A stretch of DNA of 64,000 bases, taken from Promerops cafer (lineage: Eukaryota; Chordata; Aves; Passeriformes; Nectariniidae). Numbering within the stretch: position 1 is the stretch's first letter; the number at the start of each line of letters is the position of its first letter. The notes under the pieces are model-generated. The model searched no databases, was not told the DNA's origin, and worked only from the letters and a program-made list of their open reading frames with translations. Positions 35,621 through 49,300 of the stretch are shown in pieces. The stretch covers positions 1-64,000 of the forward strand of contig VZSE01012464.1 of NCBI GenBank assembly GCA_013398275.1, given 5' to 3'. The translations under genes and the position numbers were made by a program.

Positions 35621-38600
35621 CACTGTCTTCCCTCAGGGCATTCTGAAATCCCTTTAAAACCTATAATCTATGATTTGAAGTCAGTTCTCCGCCCATTCAA
35701 AGAATTTACTAAGTCACAATATTTCCTTTTGCTACCCTGAAAAAATGTGATGGAAATACTTTTTAAAAGGCTATATATTTTGGTAACTGCTCCAATTAAT
35801 ATGATTGTCAGATATGAGTAAGACAGGATTTGCTGGACTGATTTGGGTCATGGTCTGTTTATGAGGAGGCTTTCCACTTCTACTGTGACATTTACTAGCT
35901 GAGAAAAATCTTCATAAAAATAATACTGATGAAAAAAAGGTAAAAAAGTAGCATTTTTCAAACATTGACCATATTGGCCTCAGAATGGTTTCTTTTTCTT
36001 ACAAAGGCAAGAAGCAAAAGTTATCTGTTGCAGGAAATAGCTTATAATCAAATTTCTTATTTTTCTTATTATTTAATTAATTAAAATCTCCTGTATTCTA
36101 CCTTGTGGTAATCACCACATAGTCCTGAATATGTAATGCAGTCACAGAGATATTGCCTAAATGGGAGTATATTTTCTCTTTCCCGTCATCTAGGTTAAAG
36201 CAATATCAAAGTGTTTGGTTTTGATTTTGTTTGGTTGTTTTTTTTAAAGCTATTCATATGCAGAATCCCAAGACAGGGCCACCCAGACCATACCACTACT
36301 GGCTATGAAGAGATCTGGCAAACAAAACTAAATCAAATTTACAAGGAATAGACAATTTTAACATACACCATACCAAACAGTCTACTAAATCACTCACCGC
36401 ATCATTTCCTTGTTTGAAATGCTGCATTCACAGCTTCTAAATATTCTAAATTTCCTCCACCTTCCCCTGGAGGTTGTCTCAATACACACTATATGCAAAA
36501 TAATTTTTACCTGAAAGAAAATAACCTAAAGAGTTGGCTCTCTACACAAGAAGTAGTAACTTTCATACAAAAGCAGATACCATGTTCATGCTTTTAAAGA
36601 ACTCCTGAATTTAAAGATTTGGGACAAATTTCTCACATGAAATGTTTTCTTAAAAGGTGAAGAGAATATACAATCAGTAACATCTGAAACTCTTTCCAAG
36701 CACCTCCTTCTCTAAATGTTACAGAAAGATGACCCTTTCAATTTTCCTACAAATACACAACATTCCTGAAAACATATTGTACAATCTATGCACAAAATTT
36801 ACTTGAAACAATATCATTCAAAAAACCTTCAGGAGTACTTGAACAAAACCAAAAAATCCTATTTAACTGTAACAAAATATTTTGTTCAATGGAAATGAAA
36901 TGCATTCTGATGATACTGTCAATTATATGTCAGCTATACAAGATGACTCCATGATGGTGCTAACTACTGGAAAATTTCTTACCCTCCCACTACCCAAATA
37001 CAGGTTTTTGGGGAAGAGATCCTGAAAATGGTGCACTCCTAAGAATCTCCACTCCTTGTAGCTAACTCTTCAGCTGGTCATTCCTACCAGAGCAAAAGAA
37101 CCCTCAGGATTCAGAGACTGTGTCTCCTGCCCATCTACTCCCACAGCAGTACTGCACTGAGGATGTCTTTATAAAAAAATAATAAAAAAACCCAACAACT
37201 CCATTCTTCTGCTATTGCTGTACCTCATTGTATCTTATGGCACAGAACGTTTGCTGGAATGCAAAGACAAAAAAGATCAGCAGGACTGCAAAGGTGCTGA
37301 CAGCTGGACTGCGATGAGATAATGTGAAAATTCGTGAAACCACTGAGTGAGATGTGGTGGAAAAACACTGGAAAATTCTGACAGAAGAATATATTATCTG
37401 AAAGGGTGTGCTTGCTGAAACAGTGAGTGACAGGATTGCCAAGGAGAATTAGATGGCTGGGTCACTGACCAAACCAAGGGAAAGTTTCATGGTGATAAGA
37501 TTACACATGACTAATGCGGGGATGGGAATGGAATTTGCTCAACGGGAACAGTGTAAAACTAGCAGGAAATTATGGAATTCAGCAATGGCACACACCTGTT
37601 CAAGTTGCAGGCTCAGAGAAAAAACAACCAACAATTTACTACTTGTTTATTTAGAAGACGAAGCCAAATAATAACCCAGAGACACTCAGATTTAAATCAA
37701 TTTGCAATGAGTGTCTAGTCTCAAGAAACTGTAGATGACAAAGAGATGAAGATTAATCTGACTGCTTCAAGAATGTAAAAGTATTAAATAGAAAAGGGAG
37801 ATCAAGAAATATCAGACTGAACAAGCCTACATTCATCTTTAGTACAAAACACTACCAGTTGTGCCACTGCCAGAATATTTATGGACTGTGGGGCTCCATT
37901 GACTCCTGTAATGATTCCATCACTGAGAACTTCCTGTTGGAAGCTTGATGGGAGAAGGAAGCAGAGGTCCTGGTTTAGCTGCAAAAATTAGGCATGTGAG
38001 AAATAGCAAGTACACAAAGAACCTGTGCTTGCTTTGAGACAGAGGAAATGAGAAAAGCTCTGAGCTGGGGACTGTGCTGGTGCTAAAGGTGGTTTGCTTT
38101 GTTAGCCCCTCTATGATGGAAATGGTGAGCGATAGCAGAAAAAAAGTTGAAACAGATCAAGAAAAGACGACGAGAAATCAGAATTAAGATGAAATGTGAC
38201 AAGGGAGATAGCAGAAAAAGGAAAAAAAGAGGTGAGGAGAAGATGCAAATAGGAACTGACAGCAAGGAGCTGTTTGGGATCATAAATGAGCTTCTTGGAA
38301 AGCAGCATTGCACTCACTGGGCTGGAGCCACTGAATTACAGGATTATACCCCAGAACTCAGCACCACAGAATCCTCTCCCAGCTATCCAAGCAGCTCTAG
38401 ATTTATTACCCTCTACAGCTTCCTGCCTTTCTTAGCTTGTTGTTGTAAAATCGTTGAAGTCAATGCTGAATGGAAAATTAACCAAGCTCTCCCTCATCTT
38501 GTCTTTTCATTTCCCATTAAATTTGAGAGAAAATGTAAATGTTATTTTCTCTCTCACTTCACCAGTTGTTGACAAGTCAGGAGCTAACAGTGTGAAGACT

Positions 38601-41600
38601 TCATTCAGAGCTTTGTGCTCTTGCTTCTGAAGCCAGCAGCCTTCACAGGGGCTGCTGGGAACAATTCAAATTGCAGCCCTTTTTCATTCAACGAGTGCTG
38701 CAACCCATGCCCATGAAACACAAAGGAAAAACTGAAAATGAAAGGCAAGAGGGTGCTTTCTGACAGCATTTCTTTCCAGAGTTAAAAGTGTTTTATGCTA
38801 AGTTCACACAAGGGCAAACCTTTCCTATGACAGTTCTGAGAACTTGAACATGGAAACTCTGGAAACAGAAATAGAAAATTCACAAGGTTTTATATGAAGT
38901 TTGCTTCACGTAATTCAAAAAAAGCCTTGGTGAATGCTTCTGTTTCCCAAGGTAGTGAGAACAGGGTTTGGCTTACTCAGCCTTCAGTAGGTTTCTTTAT
39001 TTCACATTTTTGTTACTGAGTGTGACTAAAATTACTAAAACTGCTCAAATACAGAAGGCAGATGGTTCTAGGTCCAGTTATTGAATAGAAGAGGTACAGG
39101 AGAGATGCAATTTGTGGAACACAAAGACCATGCTCATCTTTGCTTCATCTTGTTTCTTTCTGTATTTCATCAGCTGTTTTGCTACAGAAATAAAAGAAAT
39201 GGACACCACCTGTGTGGTTCTTCTATTTCAGTATATTTTTGAGGCAGCAAAACTAAATGGTACGAGGCAGGACATTTCATTCAAGCTAGCTACCTCCATT
39301 TTCACAGAGGTGGGATCATACATTTAGGCATGTAATTTCAGACCAAGCATTCTCATTTCCATTTATCATTTTAAGGAGTCTAGGATTTATTCAATGTCAT
39401 TACTCTCAGCCTCAGGACTGAGGTTTGCATGATGCCCTTACTCTCCCCCTCCTCCTTCCCTGAAAGGATCACACACTACAGAATGTTTTAAAAGAGGTAA
39501 AAACCTCATCCTTCCCAAAGCAAAATTCAACTCTTACAAAAAAGTGCCAGGTTTGATTTATTGGAGTGCAGTCTGAGTCAACCACGGGGGCACAGATTTC
39601 TGCAGCAGGCTGTGTTTTAGCAGATATGGTGCTTGGCTCTGCCGTTGTCTCTCTTGCACTGTGCAGTGCTTGGAGTAGTGCATACAGCTATGGCAAATTA
39701 TACTCTTTGTTTCATAGGTTTTCAGTTTAAAACAACCCCAACTCAGAATTCAGCAGGAACAGGTGAGATCCTTCACCTCTCTCTGTCTCACAGCGAGGAT
39801 CTTGGTCCCAGGTGAGATGCCTGACGACCCTCCACCATCATGACCCAACTCATCACTGTTTCTGCAAAACAACTCCCTTGGCAAGACACTCGCAGGGGAA
39901 GCTTGGTTTTTGTTAGAACTCTGAGTCTGCCTTGCCCAGCACAGGGATGTTACTCTTACATCTATGAGGATGCTGAAAAAATGTCACCTGGAAGAGACTA
40001 AATCCTCCTGATCCTATTGCCCAGCAGAGAACTTCCCGAGGTGATGGAGCTGAGAATATCTGAGTGCCACTCTGTGCTGGGCAAGCCCCCTAAGAACAGT
40101 TCCTGACCTTGACTAGAAACTAGCTGGTCTTTTTCTGTCTCTTCCATAAAATCTCTTTCCCCCCTATTTCTCTCCAGAGCTCTGGAAGGTCTGCTCCTGT
40201 GAGGAAGCACATGGAGTGACATTCTGCTACCATGAAAGTCAACAGCAAAACTCTCAGTGGTTAATTAGAATTGGCATTTAGTTTAACTTTTACTTTATTT
40301 TTTAGTAGAGGGTAACACTCTAGTTCTCCAGGGATAGGGAGAGCAGGGAACACAAAACTCCATGTTACAGATACTTACACTGTCTACACATACTGCACAG
40401 TTTGGCAACTAGCAAAACTTAACTCCTATTTTCCTTCATTTTACATTCCATCATTCCTTCAAAAGTATTTAATCTGTTGCTGCTTTGGGGGTTGGGCTTG
40501 GGTTGCCCTTTTTTTTTTTTTCAGAACACCAAACCACTTTTAAACAATCATAAAGGCTCTTGAAGAGTGAGGCCCTTTATCTTTTCACAGAATTAATATA
40601 GCACAGGTTCATTTCCTGTGCAGCTGGAGGCGCCCACTTATAAGTGAAAGAGTGGCTCATTCTCCTCAGCTAGCCAGTTCTCAGCCAAGAATCTAACAAA
40701 GGCAAATAATTTTGCTTTGTCTGAAGTGTTATTCCCCATTTTGCATCATATATTCATGTTACTGTACAGAGGACAAACCACACCCCAGGGAAGTAAAAAA
40801 TAATGTTTTCACAGTTCTTCTCCCTCTCCCCAGCAATTGCACACTGATTATTACAGAAAAATATATTAAGAGCCTAACTATTACAACAGGGAGTCAAGTG
40901 GAGGAAAAAAAAAAAGCTTTCCTTTACCCACACACCCTTTTCTGGGGTGAGGGAAAGGTGAAAAAGATTGACGACGGGGAAGGACAGTGAGTGGAAAGAA
41001 CACCGAGACTTGCAAGATAAGGAGCAAAGGATAAATTGAGTGAAAATAAAGGAAAAACACGGGTGGGAGTAAGGCTTCTGAAGAAAAAAGGGTGAGACTT
41101 GGAAGAAGAAAATGAAGAATGCCAACAGATCATGAAAATGTTTCAGAGTGTCAAAGACTGCTCCTTATTCCACCCATTTTTTTCTGGTTGTAACAGAATT
41201 ATTACTGGAGGAAGACGACAATATTTAGAAGACTGAGTGGGAGCAAACTAAATGCTATAACATATTAAAAAAAGGTAGGAAGGGACAAAATATGCCTTTT
41301 TTAAAAGCAGATAGTGAAAAATAAACTGGTGGAGTGCACCTGTGGTCCAGGACTCTTTTCACCTTCCTTTTTACTAACTATAAGCATGTAGGCTGAAAAT
41401 GACTCCACTGCAACGAAGTAGTTTGTGTGACAGTAGATGTTATCTGCACACTAAGGTCCAAGAACACAAACACCAGCTCCCCAGCTGCAATCATGCAATA
41501 GATAGGAATTTGCATGGTTGAAGCAGTGACTTGAAAATGTTGAAAGTACTATGATGGATATCTTTATACTCCATTTCCTAGGGGCTAAGCAGCAGTGTAT

Positions 41601-41945
41601 AGATGCAGAAGGGAATTTTCTCTTTAACGGAGGGAAAAAAAAACCCAGAACCCAACAAACAGAATCAGTAGGAAAAAGATAATCCACTGTGCATTTTCAG
41701 CTCTGCTTGTTTTTGGAAAAAGCAGAGTAAATAATTTCTGTTCTAGAGAACAGCTTTAGTCAGACTCAATTCTGTCTCAGGTTGTACAGTCACACAAGGG
41801 AAATCAACCTCAAGCTACCTGGCTTATCAGCATGTTTTAGAAGAGAAAAGAATACTTGCTGACTGTCCCCTTTTCATCCCTCCTCCAACTCACTGATGAA
41901 AGCAGCTGAGCAAACAAGAGTTGGAAAAAACTTTTGCAATAAATT
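35621..41945. other. Unique DNA, no gene seen
   Basis: AT-rich unique sequence. Two purine-rich stretches stand out: 38140-38260 and 40970-41130, where the plus strand is mostly A and G. The 141-codon plus-strand frame at 38147-38572 begins in the first of these and is Lys/Arg/Glu-rich for that reason alone. No repeat family was recognised. Confidence 0.5.
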
Positions 41946-41993
41946 GGGCAATTCACTGTTACCCTTCACTAGGGTAACAGTGAATTCTTGCCC
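41946..41993. repeat. Perfect 15-bp inverted repeat extended to 20 bp (hairpin, 5-nt loop)
   Basis: attcactgttaccct (41951-41965) is the exact reverse complement of agggtaacagtgaat (41971-41985), with the loop tcact. Outside it, gggca (41946-41950) pairs with tgccc (41989-41993) past a 3-nt bulge (tct). This gives about 20 pairs in 48 nt. It is shorter than typical microRNA precursors but is the strongest short hairpin seen in the window. No known element is recognised around it. Confidence 0.9.
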
Positions 41994-43589
41994 TCTCCAA
42001 ACAAGCAGGGCGAGCAATGATTCAGAGAATTGTCTAGATCACAGTGACTTCTGGACCTTCTTAGTCATACAGTATTTCAGGCTGCCCCTAAAATGCTGGT
42101 TTTTTTTTTATTTTTGCTCAACATCAAGACCAACTCCATCGCTGCTCTCTCGAGCTGAGATGGACAGATGTGTTCTTTGATTTCTTCACCCACTTCATTT
42201 AGCATTAGGAAACACTACACCCCTCAAGCTGTGAATCTGAGGTCATTACTGAGATGCCGAAAGGAGTTAAAGAGATTATCAAAAATGTATTTTTGCCTTA
42301 TTTTGGAAACAGTAAACTATTTTCTCATGCTTATTTGCACAATAAGGGGAAGCAAATGTCAAAAGCAGTAGCAAGTTTTATGTCTGCTAAAAAAAATCAC
42401 TTTTTTCCTCATTTGTTCAATCTGTGATTAAAATTTCTGTCTCAAAGTCATGGTATTTTATCTTGAAGAAGTTTTTCATCTGTTGTATTATGTAACATAC
42501 AGTGTTTTAAGTCACCTGTAAAGGTAGATCTCCCTTAAAACAACAAAACAAGAGAAAGCAATAATCAACTACAATCAGAAATATTAACTAAACTTAAAGC
42601 AATGAGTCTTCACAGCCAGTTAATGTATGACCCGATGACTTTTTGACAAAATTTTTAGTATGCAGTACAATAGCTTGCTAATGTTGAGTGATACTTTTAA
42701 ATATGAAAATGTATATTGAGATGACAGATAAAAGGGTTACATGATGTTTGTCCTTGGATTAAAGGCTCCTTATTTGTTTGCAGTGACATGAGAAATGATA
42801 ATGGCTTTGGAAAAACTGATATTGTTTGTCATGTCACAGGTCCTTTGAGATCTTTCTCTTTTCTGTTACTTTTAATACAAAGGGAGGTCTAAAATTGCAT
42901 TAAGACAAATCTTAGAGGCTTAGCTTAAACCTTAACATCAAAATAGTTGACATAATTCTTGATAAGTCTTTAGATGGGGGCAGAGGGATTCATAATGAGC
43001 AACAGGTTTGGAGCTTTTATCCAGCTTACAAATGACTTCAAAGTACAGTCCCATATAGAGCACATTAACATTTAACCTTCAGGTAAAAAAAAAAAGACAC
43101 AAAGTCCTATTTTTCAAAATCAGCTCCAAGAGCAAACATGGCAGTTGTCATCTCGCCAGGCAAAAGGAGAAAAATTGGGACATTCAGCACGCAGAATCTC
43201 CCCTTCCCAATCAATAGAAATATATGCTTGAATTTCTGTTCTCCTTCCCATGCTGGGAAAGAATGCTTCAGTTGCATTAACACTGGCAGAAAAGCCTGGC
43301 AGTGTCTCACCTGAAAGACCTACAAGCTGCAAAATATTAGTCAGACATTCTCTTTTGTGTAGGAATAAGACCACTTTGCCATTTCCATTCTGCCCTCAGA
43401 ACAACAAGCTAAACCCAATCATTCATCCAGGCTAATGATAGCAAAGGTCTGTCCCTCAACCTCTAGAAACAGAGGTTAGAGTAGAAGCATCAAAACATTC
43501 TTGCTTTTTGCACAGCCATGGCATATGATCTTTAAAAACAATCAATAAGTCACAGTTGGCCGGAGTCAATGTGAGACCTCCATCGTTGG
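41994..43589. other. Unique AT-rich DNA, no gene seen
   Basis: No repeat or exon was recognised. The overlapping minus-strand frames at 43107-43374 are short and in different frames. Confidence 0.5.
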
Positions 43590-43650
43590 CACTTTGCTTG
43601 GAGGTCCCTTCCAAGCCAAGCCATTTTATGATTTCATGAAGTCATAGAGA
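43590..43650 (+). mobile_element. Very short CR1 3'-terminal fragment
   Basis: ttggaggtcccttccaagcc, then aagccattttatgatttcat, matches the terminal 40-60 bp of CR1 on the plus strand, ending in decayed short terminal repeats (ATTTTATG, ATTTCATG). Such extreme 5' truncation is common in CR1. Confidence 0.65.
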
Positions 43651-46299
43651 AAAAGAGATGTGCTGAAAGACCAACCATATTTCTAACAGTTTATAAAGAA
43701 AAAAAAATAAACTGACTACAAAGAAAACAGAACAAATTTTTTCAAACGTCAAGACGAAATTGATCTCTTAACAATATAAATATCAATAATCAGAATATCC
43801 TCTGAGAGAAAAAAAAAAGCAAACCTATGGAACAAGAGTAGCAGGGTTATTTGCATTGTTTTCTGCAAAACTTTTAATGAAACCAGGCACAGAATTCCAC
43901 AAGCAAAATCCCACCTGCTTTGACCATATTACTTATAGTCAGACCTTGGTTAAATGCGAGTATGAATGAATTGATTTGAAACATCTCTGCACAATTAGAA
44001 AAAGCTGTAGAATAAAGTCAGTCTGGAAATGAATTATAGTTAAAGCAATATATATTGCAGGGAAAAAAAATAACATTATACCTGGTACTAATTGCAGTTG
44101 GATGAAAAGCCTGGAAACAGGAGTTTCCTAACCCATAATTCCAACAAAAAAAAGCTGCCAAAATATATTTTTCCATATTATATATTATGTTACATACTAT
44201 AATGAAAAATACCCTAGCCCAACTCAAATAAAAATTTCTTTGACAAGGTGAAAAAAGTCATCTGTAGTTTGAAATTTATTCTTGATTACATAGACATTCT
44301 GGAGGTTCACTACTCTTGTAATTACAATTCAGGCTGGTAGCCTCAGTTGGTGGAAAAGAAACTGCAATTAAGTGTATTGTTATGATCCCAAAATTTACAT
44401 TTTTAGGTTTAAAAGAGATGAAATCAAGTCCTAGAACCTGGAGGTTGCAGGGGGAAGAAAAAAACCCCCACAAACCAAAAAATCCAGCAAAAAATCTAAA
44501 AGAACAGGATCCTCAGAGAAAAAAAATACCAAAAGTTACACTTTTTTTTTGGTTATCGCCTAAGGTTTTTTTATGTTATTGCCTGATTATGAATGACATC
44601 ACAATTGCATTCAATTTAGGTATTTAAGATAACTTTCCAAAACAGAATGAACTAATAAGGGGAGAAAAATGAAACAGCAAGAGAGTGATGAGCACCTCTT
44701 ATGTCAGCCTAACCTGACAAATTACTTTCATTTGCTCTCCCTTCCTTGTTGAGAGTTGTTGGGAGCAGCCCTGGTTTGTGCCCAAAATGTCAATGACCTC
44801 GAACAGATTCTTTGATAACTGAGAACAACAAGAACACATTGAAAGAGCAACCCAGTCATCTTGCCTGCTGGGGATGCAGATGAATGCTGATATAAAACTA
44901 CTTTGGTCCCACTTCACCTGAGCAGTACAGAACAATTTACTCCATGCATTGATCTCAAACAACAAAAAGAAAAAACAAAAAGAAGGGAAGCAGGAGGGAA
45001 GGTAGAGAAGGAATAGTGGGGAAAGAAAATTAAGGAATTACTCATTCAGAACCATAAAGTCCAGGAAGAGACTTGAGGAGAAAAAGCTTGTTGAAATTGG
45101 GGCTTGATTGCTTTGGAGTTTTAAGTACAAGACAAGTTTCCCTGCCTAAGCAGAAAAATAGACTCAAGTAATGGGAGAGTTTCTTTGCTCAGGTATTACC
45201 AGTCTGAGCAGCTGTTTTGTTTCCAGAAAGGTTCTTCACAGGCTTGCTTTCAGAGCCAGCTGGCAGGGACCCTTCTGCCATCCTTTGATCTTGGCTGACT
45301 TCTGAGGTGACTGTGTTAAATGTTCTCACCCATGAGCTGGATAACAGGGGGACTGGCCAACGGGAAAACTCAGGAAGTTTAACTAGGCCATAAGGAAACT
45401 TCTGCACCTGGAAGAAAATAACTCCAGCAGCAAAGCCTGGGGACCGACAAGCTGAGAAGGGGCTGAGCAGTAGAGGCAACTTACATTATTTACATCATAG
45501 CAAGTGCCTCTTCCACCTACTATCAGTGAAAAAGCAGGGCTACTTCACACAGTGGCCTCAACTTTTCATTCAATTTCCCAGGCTAAAAATAAGTTGCAGT
45601 AATCTCATAAGGTGTCAGAAAGAAAATGAATATCAGAAAGAAAATCTGTCACAATACAGAATAGAAGTGACTAGAGCAATACAAATACTTGATTTTCTTC
45701 CTCTCAAATTCCAGGGCTGGTCATCTGAGCTAGTCAGAAAGGGGGACAAAAAGCAACAACCCAAGAACAACAACAACAAAACCCAATGATTCATGATGAC
45801 CAGAGAGATGGTGAACAAGACACAAATGAAACATTCATCAGATGCCAAGTAGGAGACATTCTGTTGAAAACATCACTTTAATAAAATTATTTCTGTTAGA
45901 CATGCCTCTATACTTGCCTTATACTTTTCATCTCAGAATGTTTAATCAACATTGATATTTAGAGATAAGACCAGGATGACCGGTTTGCAGTTCACAAGTT
46001 CTACTAGGTTTCAGTAGAAACATTATACAAATTTATACACATATCACACTGAATTTTGCATGCTAGACAGATTGAGCTCATGTTCTGCAAGTTTTCCAAA
46101 AAGCAGAACTAACATCAAAGTAAAAAGTGCCCAACTTCCTGTTCGCTTTGTAGTAGGTTTGCATTTTCAAACAGTGCATAATCATAAGTGAAAAAATGGA
46201 TGGAGTCAGCCAGAATTACTTTTGTAAAACAGCAATTTATACACAGAATTTCCACTATAAGGAGAGAGGGGGAAAAAAGGGAACAGTACGGGAGGGGGC
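43651..46299. other. Unique DNA, no gene seen
   Basis: AT-rich unique DNA with A-rich simple patches (44455-44530 and a purine-rich run at 44955-45030). The segment 45190-45480 is GC-richer, with one 96-codon minus-strand frame of no recognised family. Confidence 0.5.
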
Positions 46300-46314
46300 G
46301 GGGGGGGGGGGGGN
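46300..46314. other. G14 homopolymer abutting an assembly gap (N)
   Basis: Fourteen G residues follow a GGAGGGGGC stretch and end in a single N at 46314, after which the sequence resumes as ttttgaaaaataaa. Together with earlier G-runs (46266-46298) this could fold as a G-quadruplex, and it is a classic point of sequencing failure. The true length across the N is unknown. The flanks do not overlap each other, so this gap differs from the one at 34115. Confidence 0.9.
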
Positions 46315-49300
46315 TTTTGAAAAATAAAAAAAAGAAAGTACAGCAGAAGACTTCTTAGAATCCATCTCTATGACATTTTAGGCCAACTATGCTTGTTTTT
46401 GTGAAGTACATCATATCAACAGGAAACAGATTTGGGAGTGCTGGGAAACCACAGACAAAACAAATGGCTAAAATGTAGGGCATAGGTTCTTGCAATTAAA
46501 ACTGACTTTAAGTGTTCTCCACTGTAAGTACCTGTGCTTTCCAATTGCTTACAAGCTTAGTAATTTGAAGCTTGGACACTACCTACATCTGAATGAGTTC
46601 ATCTGCCCAGATGAACCAGCACAGCTCCAATAAAGTAGTAGAGCCAAATGAGTTTAGAGCCACTGGGGACTTTGTCTCATGCTGTGGCAATCAGGCAAAG
46701 ACATGTTTTTTTCCTAATTACTGTTGGAGGCTGGACCATGCCACCCTTATGAATACTTCCCAGAATTGTTAGGTGATGTTTTTTGTTCAGGTAGAGGTCG
46801 CACCAGGACCTGGCAAAACCCCCAGCCCCACACAGGCTTTGGCCAGTGGGGATGGCAGAGGGATCTCTCCCACCTTCCCTGACAGCAGCCAGCAGGGCAG
46901 GGAGCAGTGTTTGCCCACAGGCTTTGCAGGTGCCAGTGGAGGAGAGCAGAGAGGCAAGAGCTGACAGCTTCTGTCAGGCATGACTGGCCATTCCCTTCCT
47001 TCTCTCCCTTCCGTGGGCAGTGGCTGTCTGGCATTTCATGCCCTGCGTGCAGCTCCAGGAGGCAGAGGTGGGAAAAGAGGGAAAGAACAAGTTGATTTTG
47101 TGTAGCACAGTCACTCTAATCGGCCAAGCCTGAAGCATGAGAACCTGGAATTCCCAGTTCCTGTTCCCCTCCCATGCAGTTAACTGGGAGCAATCAGTCC
47201 CCAGTGCATCCTGCTGCAGATTCAGCTCCCAGGGCTCAGGGGGCAGACATCTGACCATAAGCTGATCTTGTCTGGAGCATCAGCCACAGCATTCAGAAAT
47301 TTCCCCTGAGTAAACCCAGCAGGTTTATTTCTTTTATCATAGGGCTTTGCAGCTTCTCAGTCAGGCTCTCATCTTTAAGTTAGAGAAAAAAACAACATGT
47401 TTTTCCTTTTCTGGCAAAATATAGACCATCTGAAACTTTTAAATGCAGTCACACACATTTATCACACTAAAGCAGATGCAGGTCTTAGAAGCCTTTTGTA
47501 TGACTCCTAAAAACAGAAGTTATATGCAGGTGAAGACAGGCTTTTCTAGCACAAAGATGTCCATCCAGCTGATGGGCAGCACTACCAGCTCTCCTCAGAA
47601 GTCCCATCCCTTTCAGCTTACTTATAATTCATTTCATATGTATTGGGCCAAAGCACATTATTTTAAGCTTCAATCAGCCATGTCAACTCTTATTCACACA
47701 GCTGAACAGTCCTTTTAACAGAAGAAAGGTTTGCAGGCCGAGGCACACGCTGAATGTTTAAGAATCAGAACCAAGGTGGGCAAACCCCTGACAGCAGCTG
47801 AGGAAGCACAGCAATCTCCTCGCTGTGTGTTCAGAACAGGACTTAATAGAAATGCAGCCAGAAATGCTCCCCAAGCACCACGGCTGCAAGCAAGAGCTTA
47901 AGGCAGGGGGAAACTGATGCCACTGGGCAGGTGGTGCTGCAGAAGCTGCACCTGTGCAGCCCTGCTGGGATCACAGGAGGTCGAGTTTCACCAGGCAGCC
48001 ACTTCTTTGGTCTACGCACCTCCTAGTCCTCAGAGACCCTGCTTCTAAGACCCAAGTCTACACGGCCCAAGTCATGTTTACTGTATGACATCTTGGCTGC
48101 TCTTGCCTCAGGCCTGTTTATCTCCGTTCCTTTTCTTGCCTAGGCATTCAGACTGATTCCTTTCTCAGTAATGGGACTTGGGAGAGCTTGCTTTCAAACA
48201 ACTAATAAAATTCAAAACAAGGCTTCCTGATTTGTTTCTTTGGTACAGTATTCCCTGTTCAGCTCCTGCCAAAGCTCCCCTCCCAAGGCAGTCAAAAGTT
48301 TCTTCCAAACCGTCTTCCTCCCACATATTAATTAAGCATTACTCCCAGGTCTTGCAGCAGGCTTGCTTTTCGCTGACCACAACCTAATCGTAGACAGATT
48401 TTCAGCCAAGCCTCATTGCTGGCTTAGTTTTTTTCCTCCACTTAGGGAGTTCAAATTCACAGAGGTTGTGCCGTGCCTACTACATTACAATACATGCAGT
48501 ACACTACAAATATTCTGCTAAAACTTCAGCAACATTAACATATATAATTAGGAAACCCTCATATTACCATGCTGCAGAATCAGCAAACAACATGTAATCC
48601 AAGGATTTTGGGTTTTGTCTGGTCCTTTTTGCCCTCTAGGTGTTGCAATTAATTATACCAGTGCTTTTTGTTTTGCAAGTATTATTATAGTTAATGATGA
48701 TTAGTGTAGATAATTTTGTTAGGTTGCTGTTTTCTAGCTTAGGGGTATCACTTTCATTCTAAAGTGTTGATTGTTTCTTATCTAACTTTGAAAATGAGAT
48801 TAGATGTTTCTTGTATTGTCAAACTATGTAGATTTATACGGTAATTTAAAATCTGATAAGCTATGAGTGGCATAAGATTGTGTAATAAAGCAATCACAGC
48901 AGTTGACACTTCAGAGAGAATTAAATTGAGTCTTGCTTTAAAAGAGAGAGACAAAAAAAATATGCACCACTACATGCGGGGGACCAAAGCACTGGGGGAA
49001 GCATTTAGGGCGAGAGAATCATTACTTAACTTACAAGCAGTGCCCTCATTTTCTCTGCATGACTGGACAGGTGCATCCATTATGTGTTATTTCAGGAGGA
49101 AGAATAAAGGAAATAAATGGCCAAATACCAGGAGCTGCCTAGAATGAGGCTGACTCGCTGAAGATTTCCGTGATGGGACTTGGATTACAGGCTTCTCCTA
49201 ATGCAGCTCTCCTTACGTGCTTTTGCAGAGACACGGATGGGAGAATAATAAGGCAGGAGTGACCCCAATCCAGTGGATGCAGTTTCTTCTAGAGAAAATT

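Noticed and set aside
38147..38572. 141-codon plus-strand ORF beginning with a Lys/Arg-rich segment
   Set aside because: The basic start is a by-product of a purine-rich DNA tract, the rest resembles no protein, and the frame has no conserved motif.
41946..41993. Hairpin as a microRNA gene
   Set aside because: The stem is only about 20 bp with a 5-nt loop and does not extend outward, which is too short for normal Drosha/Dicer processing.
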